NCBI RefSeq assembly: GCF_025397915.1
Contig: NZ_JALIDZ010000005.1
Coordinates: 62,001-126,000, forward strand
From: Microbaculum marinisediminis
Lineage (GTDB): Bacteria; Pseudomonadota; Alphaproteobacteria; Rhizobiales; Tepidamorphaceae
Reading direction: 5' to 3'
DNA: 64,000 bases
The notes under the pieces were generated by a model. That model did no database searches. It saw only the letters and a program-made list of their open reading frames with translations, and was not told where the DNA came from. Shown one piece after another: positions 1 to 8,619 of the stretch (position 1 is its first letter; each line of letters opens with the position of its first letter). Made by a program: the position numbers and the translations under genes.

Positions 1-1325
1 CGATCATCGGCTTCGAGTGGACGTCACTGGTGGCCGGCAACAACCTGCACCGCAACGTGCTGCTGCGCGACAATGCCAATCGCGCGCTGCAGGTCGTGCC
101 CATGGTCACGCAGCCGCCGGTCGGCTCGACCGACCCGCTTGATCTCTACAAGTGGCTGGAGACCTACGAGCAGAAGACCGGGGGATCGGCGCTGGCGATC
201 GCGCATAACGGCAACCTGTCGAACGGCCTGATGTTCCCGGTCGACGCCCAGTACACCGGCCGGGCCATCGACGCGGCCTATGTCGAGGCGCGCGGCAAGT
301 GGGAGCCGCTCTACGAATGGACCCAGATCAAGGGCGATGGCGAGGCGCATCCGTTCCTGTCGCCCGACGACTCCTTCGCCGACTACGAGACCTGGGACGT
401 CGGCAACCTAGATCTGACCCAGGCCAAGACCGACGACATGCTGCAGTTCGAGTATGCCCGCGAAGCGCTCAAGAACGGCCTGGCGCTGAAGCAGACGCTC
501 GGCACCAATCCCTACAAGTTCGGGGCGGTCGGCTCGACCGATGCCCATACATCGCTGACCGCGATCGAGGAGGACAACTTCTTCGGCAAGGCGACCAACG
601 TGGAGCCGTCGCCGCAGCGCATGGAGCATGCGTTCATCGAGACCGACCTCGGCGTCTACGAGGACTATCAGCTCGTCGCTTCGGGCTATACCGGTGTGTG
701 GGCGACGGAGAACACGCGTACCGCGATCTGGGACGCGATGGCGCGCAAGGAGGTCTACGCGACGACGGGACCGCGCATGATCGTGCGCTTCTTCGGCGGG
801 TGGGGCTTCGAGGACGCCGACATGAACAGCCGCCAGCCGGCCTTCCGCGGCTACGAGAAGGGCGTGCCGATGGGCGAGGACCTTCGCCCGCGCGACGGCG
901 ATGGCGCACCGACCTTCATGGTCTATGCGCTGCGTGATCCCATCGGGGCCAATCTCGACCGTATCCAGATCGTCAAGGGCTGGATCGACGCCGACGGCGA
1001 GACCCACGAGCAGGTCTATGACGTCGCCTGGTCGCCGGGGCGCGAGCCCGACGCGAACGGCGTATTGCCGGCGGTAGGCAACACGGTCGATATCGCGGCG
1101 GCGAACTGGACCAACACGATTGGTGCCTCAGAATTGGGAACGGTGTGGACCGACCCCGATTTCGATCCGGCGCAATCGGCCTTCTACTACGCGCGGGTTC
1201 TCGAGATCCCGACGCCGCGCTGGGTGGTCTACGATGCGTTCCGCTTCGGGGTAGAGATCCCCGAGGGGGCCGAAACGACCGGTCAAGAGCGAGCCTACAC
1301 CTCGCCGATCTGGTACACTCCGTAG
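1..1325 (+). CDS. DUF3604 domain protein, 3' part only
   Basis: The frame is open from the left edge of the window, so the true start lies outside it; the GTG at 30 is only an internal codon. The visible 440 residues match the C-terminal part of DUF3604 proteins, a PHP-hydrolase-like family often found as large exported proteins. Motifs seen are AHNGNLSNG near visible residue 65, GSTDAHTS near 177, and the closing YTSPIWYTP that is characteristic of this family. Substrate and reaction are not established for the family, and I make no functional claim beyond a likely metal-dependent hydrolase fold. The gene ends 37 bases before the next one on the same strand. Confidence 0.85.
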   Translation, partial: IIGFEWTSLVAGNNLHRNVLLRDNANRALQVVPMVTQPPVGSTDPLDLYKWLETYEQKTGGSALAIAHNGNLSNGLMFPVDAQYTGRAIDAAYVEARGKWEPLYEWTQIKGDGEAHPFLSPDDSFADYETWDVGNLDLTQAKTDDMLQFEYAREALKNGLALKQTLGTNPYKFGAVGSTDAHTSLTAIEEDNFFGKATNVEPSPQRMEHAFIETDLGVYEDYQLVASGYTGVWATENTRTAIWDAMARKEVYATTGPRMIVRFFGGWGFEDADMNSRQPAFRGYEKGVPMGEDLRPRDGDGAPTFMVYALRDPIGANLDRIQIVKGWIDADGETHEQVYDVAWSPGREPDANGVLPAVGNTVDIAAANWTNTIGASELGTVWTDPDFDPAQSAFYYARVLEIPTPRWVVYDAFRFGVEIPEGAETTGQERAYTSPIWYTP

Positions 1326-1362
1326 AACCGGCTTCGACGAGGGGACAGTTTCGCGAGGGGGC

Positions 1363-1815
1363 ATGAGCGGTCTCGACATCTTTGCCTGGATCGTGCTGGG
1401 CGTGCTGTTGATCGCGGCTCTCGTGATCTGGTTCGTGCTGGCCATGCTGCCCGGGCGGATCGCGCGGGCGCGCCAGCATCCGCAGGCTGATGCGGTGAAC
1501 GTGGCCGGCTGGCTGGGGGCGTTGTTCGGCGGCATCTTCTGGCCGCTGGCCCTCGTCTGGGCGTTCTACAAGTCCGAAGCGGCGCAGGTTGGCGGCGTGC
1601 CGGAAGCCGACAACACGGCGGTGGCCAAGCCACCAGCAAGCAAGACGTCGACAGGCAAGACGGCGGCAGCCAAGACGCCAGCAGGCAAGGCGCCAGCAGG
1701 CAAACCCGCGGCGGAAAAGACATCGGCAGGCAAACCATCCGCGGGCAAGACAACGGCACGAAAGAAAGCGGCGGGTAAGCCGCCAACGGGCAAGACGGCG
1801 GAGGCCGACCAATGA
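1363..1815 (+). CDS. DUF3302 inner-membrane protein with Lys/Ala-rich tail (YiaW-like)
   Basis: A 150-residue protein with two predicted membrane helices (about residues 6-28 and 46-66), matching DUF3302 as in E. coli YiaW. The start has a GAGGGGG ribosome site. Beyond residue about 75 the protein is an unusual tail of AGK, SGK and TGK units rich in Lys, Ala and Thr, much longer than in YiaW (about 107 aa). The stop overlaps the next start (ATGA), so the two genes are translationally coupled. In E. coli the same pair, yiaW-yiaV, is an inner-membrane protein plus an HlyD-type membrane fusion protein of uncertain substrate. The basic tail probably lies in the cytoplasm, but its role is unknown. 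Confidence 0.85.
   Translation: MSGLDIFAWIVLGVLLIAALVIWFVLAMLPGRIARARQHPQADAVNVAGWLGALFGGIFWPLALVWAFYKSEAAQVGGVPEADNTAVAKPPASKTSTGKTAAAKTPAGKAPAGKPAAEKTSAGKPSAGKTTARKKAAGKPPTGKTAEADQ
1627..1800 (+). repeat. degenerate 15-base in-frame repeats encoding (A/S/T)GK units
   Basis: The 3' part of the DUF3302 gene is built of imperfect units around GCAGGCAAG. They encode repeated xGKT/xGKP peptides and look like expansion by slippage followed by drift. The result is a strongly basic tail resembling histone-H1-like tails. Confidence 0.6.
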
Positions 1816-2756
1816 TCGCCTTTCTCACGCTCGTCTATGTCGCGCTGCTTGCCATTCTGGTGAAGCTGAAGGTCCTGCCGAACAAGCCCGGCACCTGGCT
1901 TTCGACGATCGTCTGGATCGTTCTGCTGTTCGTCGTCCTGTTCATTCCCATGCAATGGGGGGCGCCGGCCGGCCCGGCGCGGACGATGACCTACTCGGTG
2001 CAGATCATCCCGAACGTGAGCGGCGTGGTGACGGAGGTGCCGGTCGAGCCGAACGTGCCGCTCAAGCAAGGGGACGTGCTGTTCCAGCTCGACCCGACGG
2101 TCTTTCAGGCCACCACCGACGCAAAACGGGCACAACTGTCGTTCGAGACCTTGCGGCTGCAGCAATACCGCCAGCTCGCCTCCCGCGACGCGGGCACGCG
2201 GTTCCAGGTCGAGCAGACCCAGGCCGAGGTCGACCTGCTCAGGGCCGAATTGCAGGCGGCGGAGTGGAACCTCGACGAAACGACGGTCCGCGCGCCGTCC
2301 GACGGCTACGTGACCTTCCTGGCGCTGCGCCCGGGACAAAGGGTCACGAGCGCGCCGTTCCAGCCGGCCATGGTGTTCATCGACACCACGACGAAGCGCG
2401 TCGTGACGCAGATCAACCAGATCTACCTTCGGCACGTCAAGGTCGGGCAGCCGGTCGAGATCGCGTTCAAGACGCTGCCCGGCGAGATCGTCACCGGCAC
2501 GGTGGACGCGATCATCGAGGTGGCGTCGCAGGGCCAGGCCGTCATCGGCGGAACGATCCCGACGCCCGCGCAGGTTTCGGCCGAGCCGTTCTATGTCCGT
2601 ATCGCCTTCGACGATCCCGAGGCGCTGGCGCGGCTGCGTCCCGGCGCGGTCGGGACGGCGGCGATCTACACCAACAGCGCCAACGCCACCCATGTCATCC
2701 GCAAGGTGATGCTGCGGATGCAGGCGATCCTGAACTACCTGAACCCGGTGCTTTGA
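1812..2756 (+). CDS. HlyD-family membrane fusion protein (YiaV-like)
   Basis: A 314-residue periplasmic adaptor. Two hydrophobic segments lie at the N-terminus (about 2-18 and 30-47). They are followed by a biotinyl-lipoyl-like half (PNVSGVVTEVPVEPN, VLFQLDP), a helical hairpin (about 95-150), the second lipoyl half (TVRAPSDGYV) and a beta-barrel region. Such adaptors bridge an inner-membrane transporter and an outer-membrane factor or act with small DUF3302 proteins. No ABC, MFS or RND pump lies beside it, so its partner is probably the coupled DUF3302 protein just upstream (4-base ATGA overlap). The gene ends 16 bases from the convergent enoyl-CoA hydratase gene. Confidence 0.85.
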   Translation: MIAFLTLVYVALLAILVKLKVLPNKPGTWLSTIVWIVLLFVVLFIPMQWGAPAGPARTMTYSVQIIPNVSGVVTEVPVEPNVPLKQGDVLFQLDPTVFQATTDAKRAQLSFETLRLQQYRQLASRDAGTRFQVEQTQAEVDLLRAELQAAEWNLDETTVRAPSDGYVTFLALRPGQRVTSAPFQPAMVFIDTTTKRVVTQINQIYLRHVKVGQPVEIAFKTLPGEIVTGTVDAIIEVASQGQAVIGGTIPTPAQVSAEPFYVRIAFDDPEALARLRPGAVGTAAIYTNSANATHVIRKVMLRMQAILNYLNPVL

Positions 2757-2772
2757 GGGCCGCGCGGTCGGC

Positions 2773-3543
2773 TCATCCGAACCCGGCGACGCGCTTCGCC
2801 GTCTCGGGATCGAGGAAGCCGCGAACCGTCGCCTCCGTCTCCGCCTTCAGGGCCTGACGCAGGCCGGCGCCATCCGGGCGCGCGAGGCTGCGGCGCAGGT
2901 CGCGGACGGGCCCGGCGGGCAGGGCCGCGATCCGTCTGGCCAGGTCCACCGCGCGCGGCATCAACTCGTCGTCCGGAACGACGTCGTGCAGCATGCCCCA
3001 GGCCTTTGCCTGGGTCGCGTCGAACTTCTCGCCGAACAGGATCATCTCGCGCGCCCTCTGCAGGCCGACCATGCGCGGCAGGATGTCGGTGATGCCGCCG
3101 GTAACGAAGACGCCCCAGGAGATCTCCGGGAAGAAGAAGCGCGTGCCCTCCGCGGCAATGGCGAAATCGCAGTTGATGACCCATTCGAGGCCGCCGCCGA
3201 CGGCCCAGCCGCGGATCGCGCCGACGACCGGTGTGTTTCCCAGAACCATCGCGCGCGTCACGTCCTGGATGCGCTCGATATAGGCGGTCGTGCCGGGCAC
3301 GTCGGAGACCTGGGCCTCGAAATCCTTGAGGTCGTCGCCGGAGCAGAAGGCACGGCCTTCGCCGGTCAGCACGATGGCGCGGACGGCGTCATCCGCGTCG
3401 GCGGCGGTTACGGCCTCGACCAGATCGTCGAGCAAGTCCGGCACGATGGCGTTGAGCCGGTCCGGCCTGTTGAGTGATATCCGGCGAACGCCGTCGCCAA
3501 TATCCTCGGCAAGCACGGTGCCGTTCGCGGTGGCGAGGCTCAT
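2773..3543 (-). CDS. enoyl-CoA hydratase/isomerase family protein
   Basis: A 256-residue crotonase-fold enzyme, the usual length. The oxyanion-hole segments GRAFCSGDDL (about 68-77) and GWAVGGGLEW are present. Both glutamates used by true hydratases are there: the Glu in GGGLE and the one in FFPEISWG. Hydration of an enoyl-CoA is therefore chemically plausible rather than only isomerase or hydrolase activity. The start ATG overlaps the stop of the upstream CoA-ligase gene by four bases, so both are one operon. The pair looks like activation of a carboxylic acid followed by beta-oxidation-type chemistry. The exact acyl-CoA is unknown. Confidence 0.88.
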   Translation of the reverse strand: MSLATANGTVLAEDIGDGVRRISLNRPDRLNAIVPDLLDDLVEAVTAADADDAVRAIVLTGEGRAFCSGDDLKDFEAQVSDVPGTTAYIERIQDVTRAMVLGNTPVVGAIRGWAVGGGLEWVINCDFAIAAEGTRFFFPEISWGVFVTGGITDILPRMVGLQRAREMILFGEKFDATQAKAWGMLHDVVPDDELMPRAVDLARRIAALPAGPVRDLRRSLARPDGAGLRQALKAETEATVRGFLDPETAKRVAGFG

Positions 3544-4845
3544 GGCGTGTCCTTTCGAATGACGCGGCGTGTCTTGCCCTCGGTGCGGGGCAGGGCATGG
3601 AAGGGGAGAAGGTCGACCCTGGCGGTGATGCCGAGCGACTGCTTGATGCGCTGTTCGAGCGATAAGGCCAGCGCGGCCTCGATCGTGCCGCCGTCCGCGA
3701 CCTCGGCTTCCACCGGCAGCACGTCGTAGGGACCGGGGCCGTCGAGGACGATCCGGTATTCGCCCGACAGGTCGGCGAACTGGTTGATGACGGCGGCGAC
3801 CTGGGTGGGGAAGGCGTTGATGCCGCGCACCACCACCATGTCATCCGACCGGCCGACGACGCGGAAGCGCGGCGCGGTGCGCCCGCAGGCGGCCGTGTCC
3901 GTTCCCGTCAGCACGACGATGTCGCCGGTGCGGAAGCGCACCAGCGGCTGGCACTGCCGGCTCACGTGGGTGAGCACCAGTTCGCCCCGCGTACCCTCGG
4001 CCCAGGGGAGAGGATCGCCGGTCGCTGGCTCCACAAGCTCGGGGTGGAGGATGTCGAGCGCCATGAAATGCAGGTCGGTGTCGCGCTCGGTCTGGCCGGC
4101 GAAATTGCAGAACACGTCGGAGACGCCGTAATTGGCGTTGCGTACCTTGAAGCCCCAGGTCTCCTGCAGCCGGGCGCGGAAATCGGCGTTGTCGAGGCCG
4201 GCTTCGCCGCCGAACAGGCCGAGCTTGAGCCCGAGGTTGCGGGGGCTGATCTCCGGGAAGTGGTCGGCGATGACCCGTTCGAGCACGGCCGGGTAGGAGG
4301 GCGTGCACGAGATCGCGGTGATGCCCAGGTCCCGGATCGTGCGGATCAGCAGCTGCGTCTCGCCGACGCCGAAGGGGACGACGGTGGCGCCGGTCTCCTC
4401 CAGCGTGGTGTGGTCGGTGAAGCCACCCATCCAGAGCCGGTAGTTCAGGCAGTGGACGACGCGGTGGCCCGGCCCCAGGCCGCTTGCCGCCTGCGCGCGG
4501 CCGCCGACCACGGCGGTTTCGTGCGCGTCGCGCCGGGACAAAGCGAGGTTCATCGCCGTGCCCGTGGTGCCGGAGGTGCGGTGGACGCGGGCGATGGTCG
4601 TCTCGTCGCTCGCGAGGTAGTCGCCGAAGGGGGGATGATCGCGTTGGCTGGCGCGCAGCATCTCCTTGGTCGTGAACGGCAGGTCGGCCAGGCCGTCGAG
4701 CGATTTCGGCGGGGATGCCTTGCCCCAGGCACGCCGATGCAGCGACGATTTCGTCGCGACGTAATCGCGCTGGGCGTCCCACAACCGCTGGCGGTGAGCG
4801 GCGAGATCGGAGAGATCGGCGAAGTCCGCGCGGTCGACCAGCATT
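3540..4845 (-). CDS. phenylacetate-CoA ligase-like AMP-forming CoA ligase
   Basis: A 434-residue PaaK-like adenylate-forming enzyme that would activate an aryl or short carboxylic acid to its CoA thioester using ATP. Seen are the P-loop RTSGTTGTAMN (about 100-110), the YGVSD motif, RFRTGDIV, and the C-terminal hinge GRSDDMVVVRGINAFP of the PaaK branch. I place the start at the ATG at 4845, preceded by TTGAGG about nine bases upstream; a TTG at 4859 is in frame but lacks a ribosome site. It is the first gene of a two-gene operon with the enoyl-CoA hydratase and is divergent from a TetR regulator across an intergenic palindrome. Confidence 0.88.
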
Positions 4846-4867
4846 GATTTTCGCCTCAATTAGCGAT

Positions 4868-4879
4868 AGTGATATCACT
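4868..4879. promoter_or_regulatory. perfect palindrome, probable TetR operator
   Basis: AGTGATATCACT is a perfect 12-base inverted repeat, extended imperfectly by GA/TC on each side. It sits in the 91-base gap between the divergent CoA-ligase and TetR genes. Position and symmetry suggest the operator of the adjacent TetR protein, controlling both directions. This is an inference, because TetR sites are not recognisable by family consensus. Confidence 0.6.
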
Positions 4880-4936
4880 GTCATTTTTTATCGATTGAGG
4901 GCTGGAGTCAATGGCGGATATTTCGAGGATTCCGGG

Positions 4937-5659
4937 ATGAAGGCGCCCTCTGCCCCGGCCTATTCCCAGGGGGACACGGACGACGAGGCTGTTCAGGACT
5001 TCACCGCGGTCCTGCTGGCCAGGGCGCAGGCCGAGGATCTGCGCAAGCCAGAGCGGACGCGGTTGAAGCTCCTGGCGAGCGTGGCGGCCGAGCTGCAGTC
5101 GGGCGTCGCGCGCAGTGCGCTGAAGGTCGCGGTCGTCACCGCCAAGGCCGGCGTCGCGCACGGCACCTTCTATCGCTACTTCGCCGACATACGAGCCGCG
5201 ACCGAAGCGCTGATCGAGGCCTTCGCCGCGTTCGTGCGAGACCGGCTGGAAGGCGCGCGGGAGGGTGACCCGGGGTCGCGGGAACGGGTGCGCGGGGCGA
5301 CACTGATCTATACCCGCGTGTTCCGTGCCAACGCCCCGCTGATGCGCTGCCTGTTCGATCTGGGGGGCGAGGAAACCGCGGTCAGCAAATCGCTGCAGGA
5401 GTTGAACTGGCAGTGGAACATGCGCATGGCCGCCTCGATCGCCAAGCGCCGGGCGGGCGGCTCCGGCGGAGGCCCGAAGCCCCCGGCGGAGCTGCTGCCC
5501 GTCGCCTATGCGTTGGGCGGCATGATCGACGAATTCCTGACCCAGCTGTACCTGCGCAAGGACCCGGCGCTGGACGACCTCGCCGACGACGAGGCGGCCG
5601 TCGCCGATCTGCTGACCGAGCTCTGGTGTCTGGGCGCTTACGGGGAGGTCAGGGCGTAG
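4937..5659 (+). CDS. TetR-family transcriptional regulator
   Basis: A 240-residue regulator. After a variable N-terminal stretch, the helix-turn-helix lies near residues 60-100, with AVVTAKAGVAHGTFYRYFAD as its recognisable core (family form: xxAGVSxGTFYxYFxxK). The rest is the helical ligand domain. I chose the ATG at 4937 (GAGG upstream), because longer frames run back into the divergent ligase gene. Its likely targets are itself and the divergent CoA-ligase/hydratase operon, with an acyl-CoA or aromatic acid as possible effector. Its 3' end overlaps the convergent LysR gene by 11 bases. Confidence 0.85.
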   Translation: MKAPSAPAYSQGDTDDEAVQDFTAVLLARAQAEDLRKPERTRLKLLASVAAELQSGVARSALKVAVVTAKAGVAHGTFYRYFADIRAATEALIEAFAAFVRDRLEGAREGDPGSRERVRGATLIYTRVFRANAPLMRCLFDLGGEETAVSKSLQELNWQWNMRMAASIAKRRAGGSGGGPKPPAELLPVAYALGGMIDEFLTQLYLRKDPALDDLADDEAAVADLLTELWCLGAYGEVRA

Positions 5660-6566
5660 CGGGCGCCGCGGCCCGCGCCCGGTATTCCACAGCGCAGCAT
5701 TCGAGGAAGGCCTGGAGCAGGGGCTGCTTCTCGTGGCCCTTGCGGCTGATGACGACGATGTTGGCGTCATAGCTCAGCCGTTCCGGGAGCAGGCGCCGCA
5801 GGGCGCCACGCTGCTCGAACGGCTCGGCGAGATGATTGGGCAGGAACCCGACGAAGCCGCCGGTCAGGATCAGCGCCAGCGCCGCTTCCATCGTATTCGC
5901 CATGGCGCCGAACTCGTGCATCTCCAGCCGCTCCAGGTCGGCAAGCTGCCAGTAGGAGCGGCTGATAACCGGGGCGGCGCGGATCTCCTCGATGGTGACG
6001 GCCTCGGGCCTGTCGAAGAACGGATGGCCCTCGCCGCAATAGAATCCCTGCGGTTCGTCATAGAAGGGCTGACGCGTGAGCGAGGCGATCGGGCTGGGGA
6101 ACACGCCGATCGCGACGTCGAGCCCGTCGCGGGCCACTTCCATCCCCAGGCTCGGCGGATCGGAGATGGTCAGGTACGGCCGGATATCGGGGCCCAGCGC
6201 GACGAAGCGCGACAGGGTCCTGACAATCGGCGACGACTGGTCGCCGATCGTGCTGTCGACGATGCCGATGCGGATCTCGCCTGCCAACTCGCCCTTGAGG
6301 GCGAGGGCTTCGGTGCGGAACGCCTCGATCGAATGCAGAAGCCGTTCGGCCGCCTCGAAGATCCGGCGCCCCTCGCGGGTCAGCCGGAAGCCGGTGCGGC
6401 CGCGGTCGCACAGGCGGACACCGAGACGCGCCTCCAGCGACTTTACGTGGTTGGAAATCGTCGACTGGCTGAGGTTCAGAACCGCCTGGGCCTGCGTAAA
6501 GCCGCCGGACCGGACGATGGTCATGAACACGCGCAACAGGCGCAGATCGACATCGGCGATATTCAC
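5649..6566 (-). CDS. LysR-family transcriptional regulator
   Basis: A 305-residue LysR-type regulator of normal length. The N-terminal winged HTH spans about residues 5-65 (LRVFMTIVRSGGFTQAQ, LSQSTISNHVKSLEARLG), and a periplasmic-binding-protein-like effector domain follows. The start is a GTG at 6566. The gene is divergent from the agmatinase-family gene, with a candidate LysR box between them. The usual arrangement would make it the activator of the agmatinase-ABC transporter genes. The effector is unknown, with a guanidino compound or amino acid the obvious guess. Confidence 0.9.
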   Translation of the reverse strand: MNIADVDLRLLRVFMTIVRSGGFTQAQAVLNLSQSTISNHVKSLEARLGVRLCDRGRTGFRLTREGRRIFEAAERLLHSIEAFRTEALALKGELAGEIRIGIVDSTIGDQSSPIVRTLSRFVALGPDIRPYLTISDPPSLGMEVARDGLDVAIGVFPSPIASLTRQPFYDEPQGFYCGEGHPFFDRPEAVTIEEIRAAPVISRSYWQLADLERLEMHEFGAMANTMEAALALILTGGFVGFLPNHLAEPFEQRGALRRLLPERLSYDANIVVISRKGHEKQPLLQAFLECCAVEYRARAAAPATP

Positions 6567-6579
6567 GCTCGTCTAGTCC

Positions 6580-6599
6580 AATGTAAGTGAAGTCACATT
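6580..6599. promoter_or_regulatory. candidate LysR box (AATGT-N10-ACATT)
   Basis: An inverted repeat AATGT-N10-ACATT with a T-N11-A core lies in the gap between the LysR gene and the agmatinase-family gene. It sits 7 bases upstream of the proposed -35 element, where activating LysR proteins normally bind. Assignment is by position and symmetry only. Confidence 0.5.
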
Positions 6600-6606
6600 T
6601 GCCTTT

Positions 6607-6636
6607 TTGAAAGTAACATTTTTCACGCCGCTATGG
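6607..6636 (+). promoter_or_regulatory. possible promoter of the agmatinase-family operon
   Basis: TTGAAA, an 18-base spacer and CTATGG resemble the alphaproteobacterial housekeeping promoter. The element lies 46 bases before the start codon. The weak -10 fits a promoter that needs an activator. Confidence 0.4.
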
Positions 6637-6682
6637 ATAGAGCACAGCCGTCTCAGCAGTCTTTCCGCATAAGGAGAAACGC

Positions 6683-7699
6683 ATGGGCGAAACCACCACT
6701 ACCAAGCAGCATCATCAGCCGTTGAGCGGCAACGACATGCCGCGTTTCGGCGGCATTACCACGATGATGCGTCTGCCGTTGATCCCCGATCCGTCGGAGT
6801 TGGACGCCGGCTTCATCGGCGTGCCGCTCGATATCGGCACGTCGAACCGGTCGGGAACCCGGTTCGGTCCGCGGCAGATCCGCAACGAAAGCGTGATGGT
6901 TCGCCCCTATAACCTGGCCACACGGGCGGCACCCTTCGATTCCCTGACGGTCGCGGACCTCGGCGACGTCGCCACCAACCCCTACAGCCTCGAGCGCGCG
7001 GTCGACAGCATCGAGGCGCATTTCGACCGCATAGCCCAGGCCGATTGTCGGCCGGTGGCGATGGGCGGCGACCATACGCTGACGCTGCCGATCCTCAGGG
7101 CGATGGCGAAACGCTACGGGCCGGTCGCGTTCGTCCATGTGGACGCCCACGCCGACATGAACGACCTGATGTTCGGCGAGCGCATCTCGCATGGCTCGCA
7201 GTTCCGCCGCGCCACCGAGGAGGGGCTGTTCGACAACCGCAGCGTCGTGCAGATCGGGCTGCGCGGCAGCGGCTATCACGCCGACGACCTCGACTGGGCG
7301 CGCAAGCAGGGCTTTTGGGTGGTTCCAGCCGAGCGCTGCTGGCACCGCTCGCTGGAACCGCTGATGGAGGAAATCCGCAAGCGGCTCGCCGGCAAGCCGG
7401 TCTACCTGTCCTTCGATATCGACAGCCTCGACCCCGCGTTCGGTCCCGGTACCGGCGCGGTGGAGCCGGGCGGGCTCAGCCTGATCCAGGCGCTGGAGAT
7501 TATTCGCGGTCTGCGCGGTCTCGACATCGTCGGGTGCGATCTCGTAGAGGTCGCGCCGATGTACGATACCTCCGGCAACACGGCGCTGATCGCGGCCAAC
7601 CTCCTGTTCGAGATGCTGTGCGTCCTGCCCGGCGTCGCGTATCGCGAGGCGCCGGCCCCTTCCACATTCCGCTCCGACCTTCCGGAGGAGTGGACCTGA
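6683..7699 (+). CDS. agmatinase/ureohydrolase family protein
   Basis: A 338-residue binuclear-manganese ureohydrolase. The metal-binding signatures are intact: GGDHTLTLP near 127, HVDAHADMN near 152, and SFDIDSLDPAFGPGTGAVEPGG near 240-260. Such enzymes release urea from agmatine, guanidinobutyrate, guanidinopropionate or related compounds; the sequence alone does not fix the substrate. A GGAG ribosome site precedes the ATG. It lies 45 bases before a family-3 solute-binding protein gene and a permease gene, so uptake and hydrolysis of the same guanidino compound is likely. The divergent LysR gene probably regulates it. Confidence 0.88.
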   Translation: MGETTTTKQHHQPLSGNDMPRFGGITTMMRLPLIPDPSELDAGFIGVPLDIGTSNRSGTRFGPRQIRNESVMVRPYNLATRAAPFDSLTVADLGDVATNPYSLERAVDSIEAHFDRIAQADCRPVAMGGDHTLTLPILRAMAKRYGPVAFVHVDAHADMNDLMFGERISHGSQFRRATEEGLFDNRSVVQIGLRGSGYHADDLDWARKQGFWVVPAERCWHRSLEPLMEEIRKRLAGKPVYLSFDIDSLDPAFGPGTGAVEPGGLSLIQALEIIRGLRGLDIVGCDLVEVAPMYDTSGNTALIAANLLFEMLCVLPGVAYREAPAPSTFRSDLPEEWT

Positions 7700-7744
7700 C
7701 CGTCTCCAAACCGCATCCATAACAACGATCCAGAGGTTGGTAAC

Positions 7745-8578
7745 ATGCGCAGGAATGGACTGAATATCCTCACCGGACTTGTGGCACTGTCCGCGTTCGC
7801 AATGGCGGCGCCGGCGGAAACGAAGGCGGAAACGGCGCCGAGCTTCGTCTCGGGCGGAAAACTGCTCGTCTGTCTAGATCCGACGTTTCCGCCCATGGAA
7901 TACATGGAGAACGCCGACGCCAGGCAGCCGATCGGCTTCGACGTCGACGTGATCACCGCGCTCGCCGAGACGTGGAAGGTGGAGCCGCAGATCGTCACCC
8001 TGGATTTCTCGGGCCTGCTGCCGGCGCTGGACGCCAAGCGCTGCGACATGATGATCAGCGGCGCGACGCTGAAGCCGGAACGGCTTGAGAGCTTCAACGG
8101 CGTGCCGTACCTGAAGACTGGTAGCGTCGTCGTCGGCCGGTCGGACGCGGACGGCACGTACTCCAGCTACGAGGACTTCAGCGGCAAGACGCTGTCCTAC
8201 CAGTCCGGCTCGATCTACGAGAAGATCGTCGCCGACGTGAACGCGGCGCTGAAAAAGGCCGGCAAGCCGGAGATCGACGTGCAGGCCTATCCCAAGGGCA
8301 CCGACGTGGTCCAGCAGGTGCTGCTCGGACGCGTGGCGGGCGGCATCACCCTTGACTCCGAGTTCGCCTTCCGCGACCTGCAGAAGCCGGGCGAGCTGAA
8401 GGTCATCTTCTCCGATCCCAACAAGGAGCAGTACGCAGCCTATTTCCGCAAGGAGCCGGCGAGCGATCAGGCGGCCGTTGAGGCGGCGGTGGCCGAGCTT
8501 GTATCTTCGGGCCGTCTGAAGGCGATCGCGGAGAAGTGGCGGATTCCCGCCGACGCCCTGGACGGTATCGGCCAGTAG
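7745..8578 (+). CDS. amino-acid ABC transporter substrate-binding protein (family 3)
   Basis: A 277-residue exported protein. A signal peptide covers about residues 1-27 (MRRNGLNILTG...AMAAPAETKA). The mature part is a bacterial extracellular solute-binding protein family 3 (LVCLDPTFPPMEYM, IGFDVDVITALAE, LDFSGLLPALDAKRCDMMISG). It would bind a polar or cationic amino acid or related compound in the periplasm and pass it to the permease encoded 41 bases downstream. Being behind a ureohydrolase gene suggests a guanidino substrate. Confidence 0.9.
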   Translation: MRRNGLNILTGLVALSAFAMAAPAETKAETAPSFVSGGKLLVCLDPTFPPMEYMENADARQPIGFDVDVITALAETWKVEPQIVTLDFSGLLPALDAKRCDMMISGATLKPERLESFNGVPYLKTGSVVVGRSDADGTYSSYEDFSGKTLSYQSGSIYEKIVADVNAALKKAGKPEIDVQAYPKGTDVVQQVLLGRVAGGITLDSEFAFRDLQKPGELKVIFSDPNKEQYAAYFRKEPASDQAAVEAAVAELVSSGRLKAIAEKWRIPADALDGIGQ

Positions 8579-8619
8579 CCGGTCCGGACGAGTGTCCCGA
8601 AGCGCCGGGAGCGGAATAA

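Noticed and set aside
4859-4859. TTG start for the CoA ligase
   Set aside because: No ribosome site, and it adds only five unconserved residues; the ATG at 4845 has TTGAGG at suitable distance.
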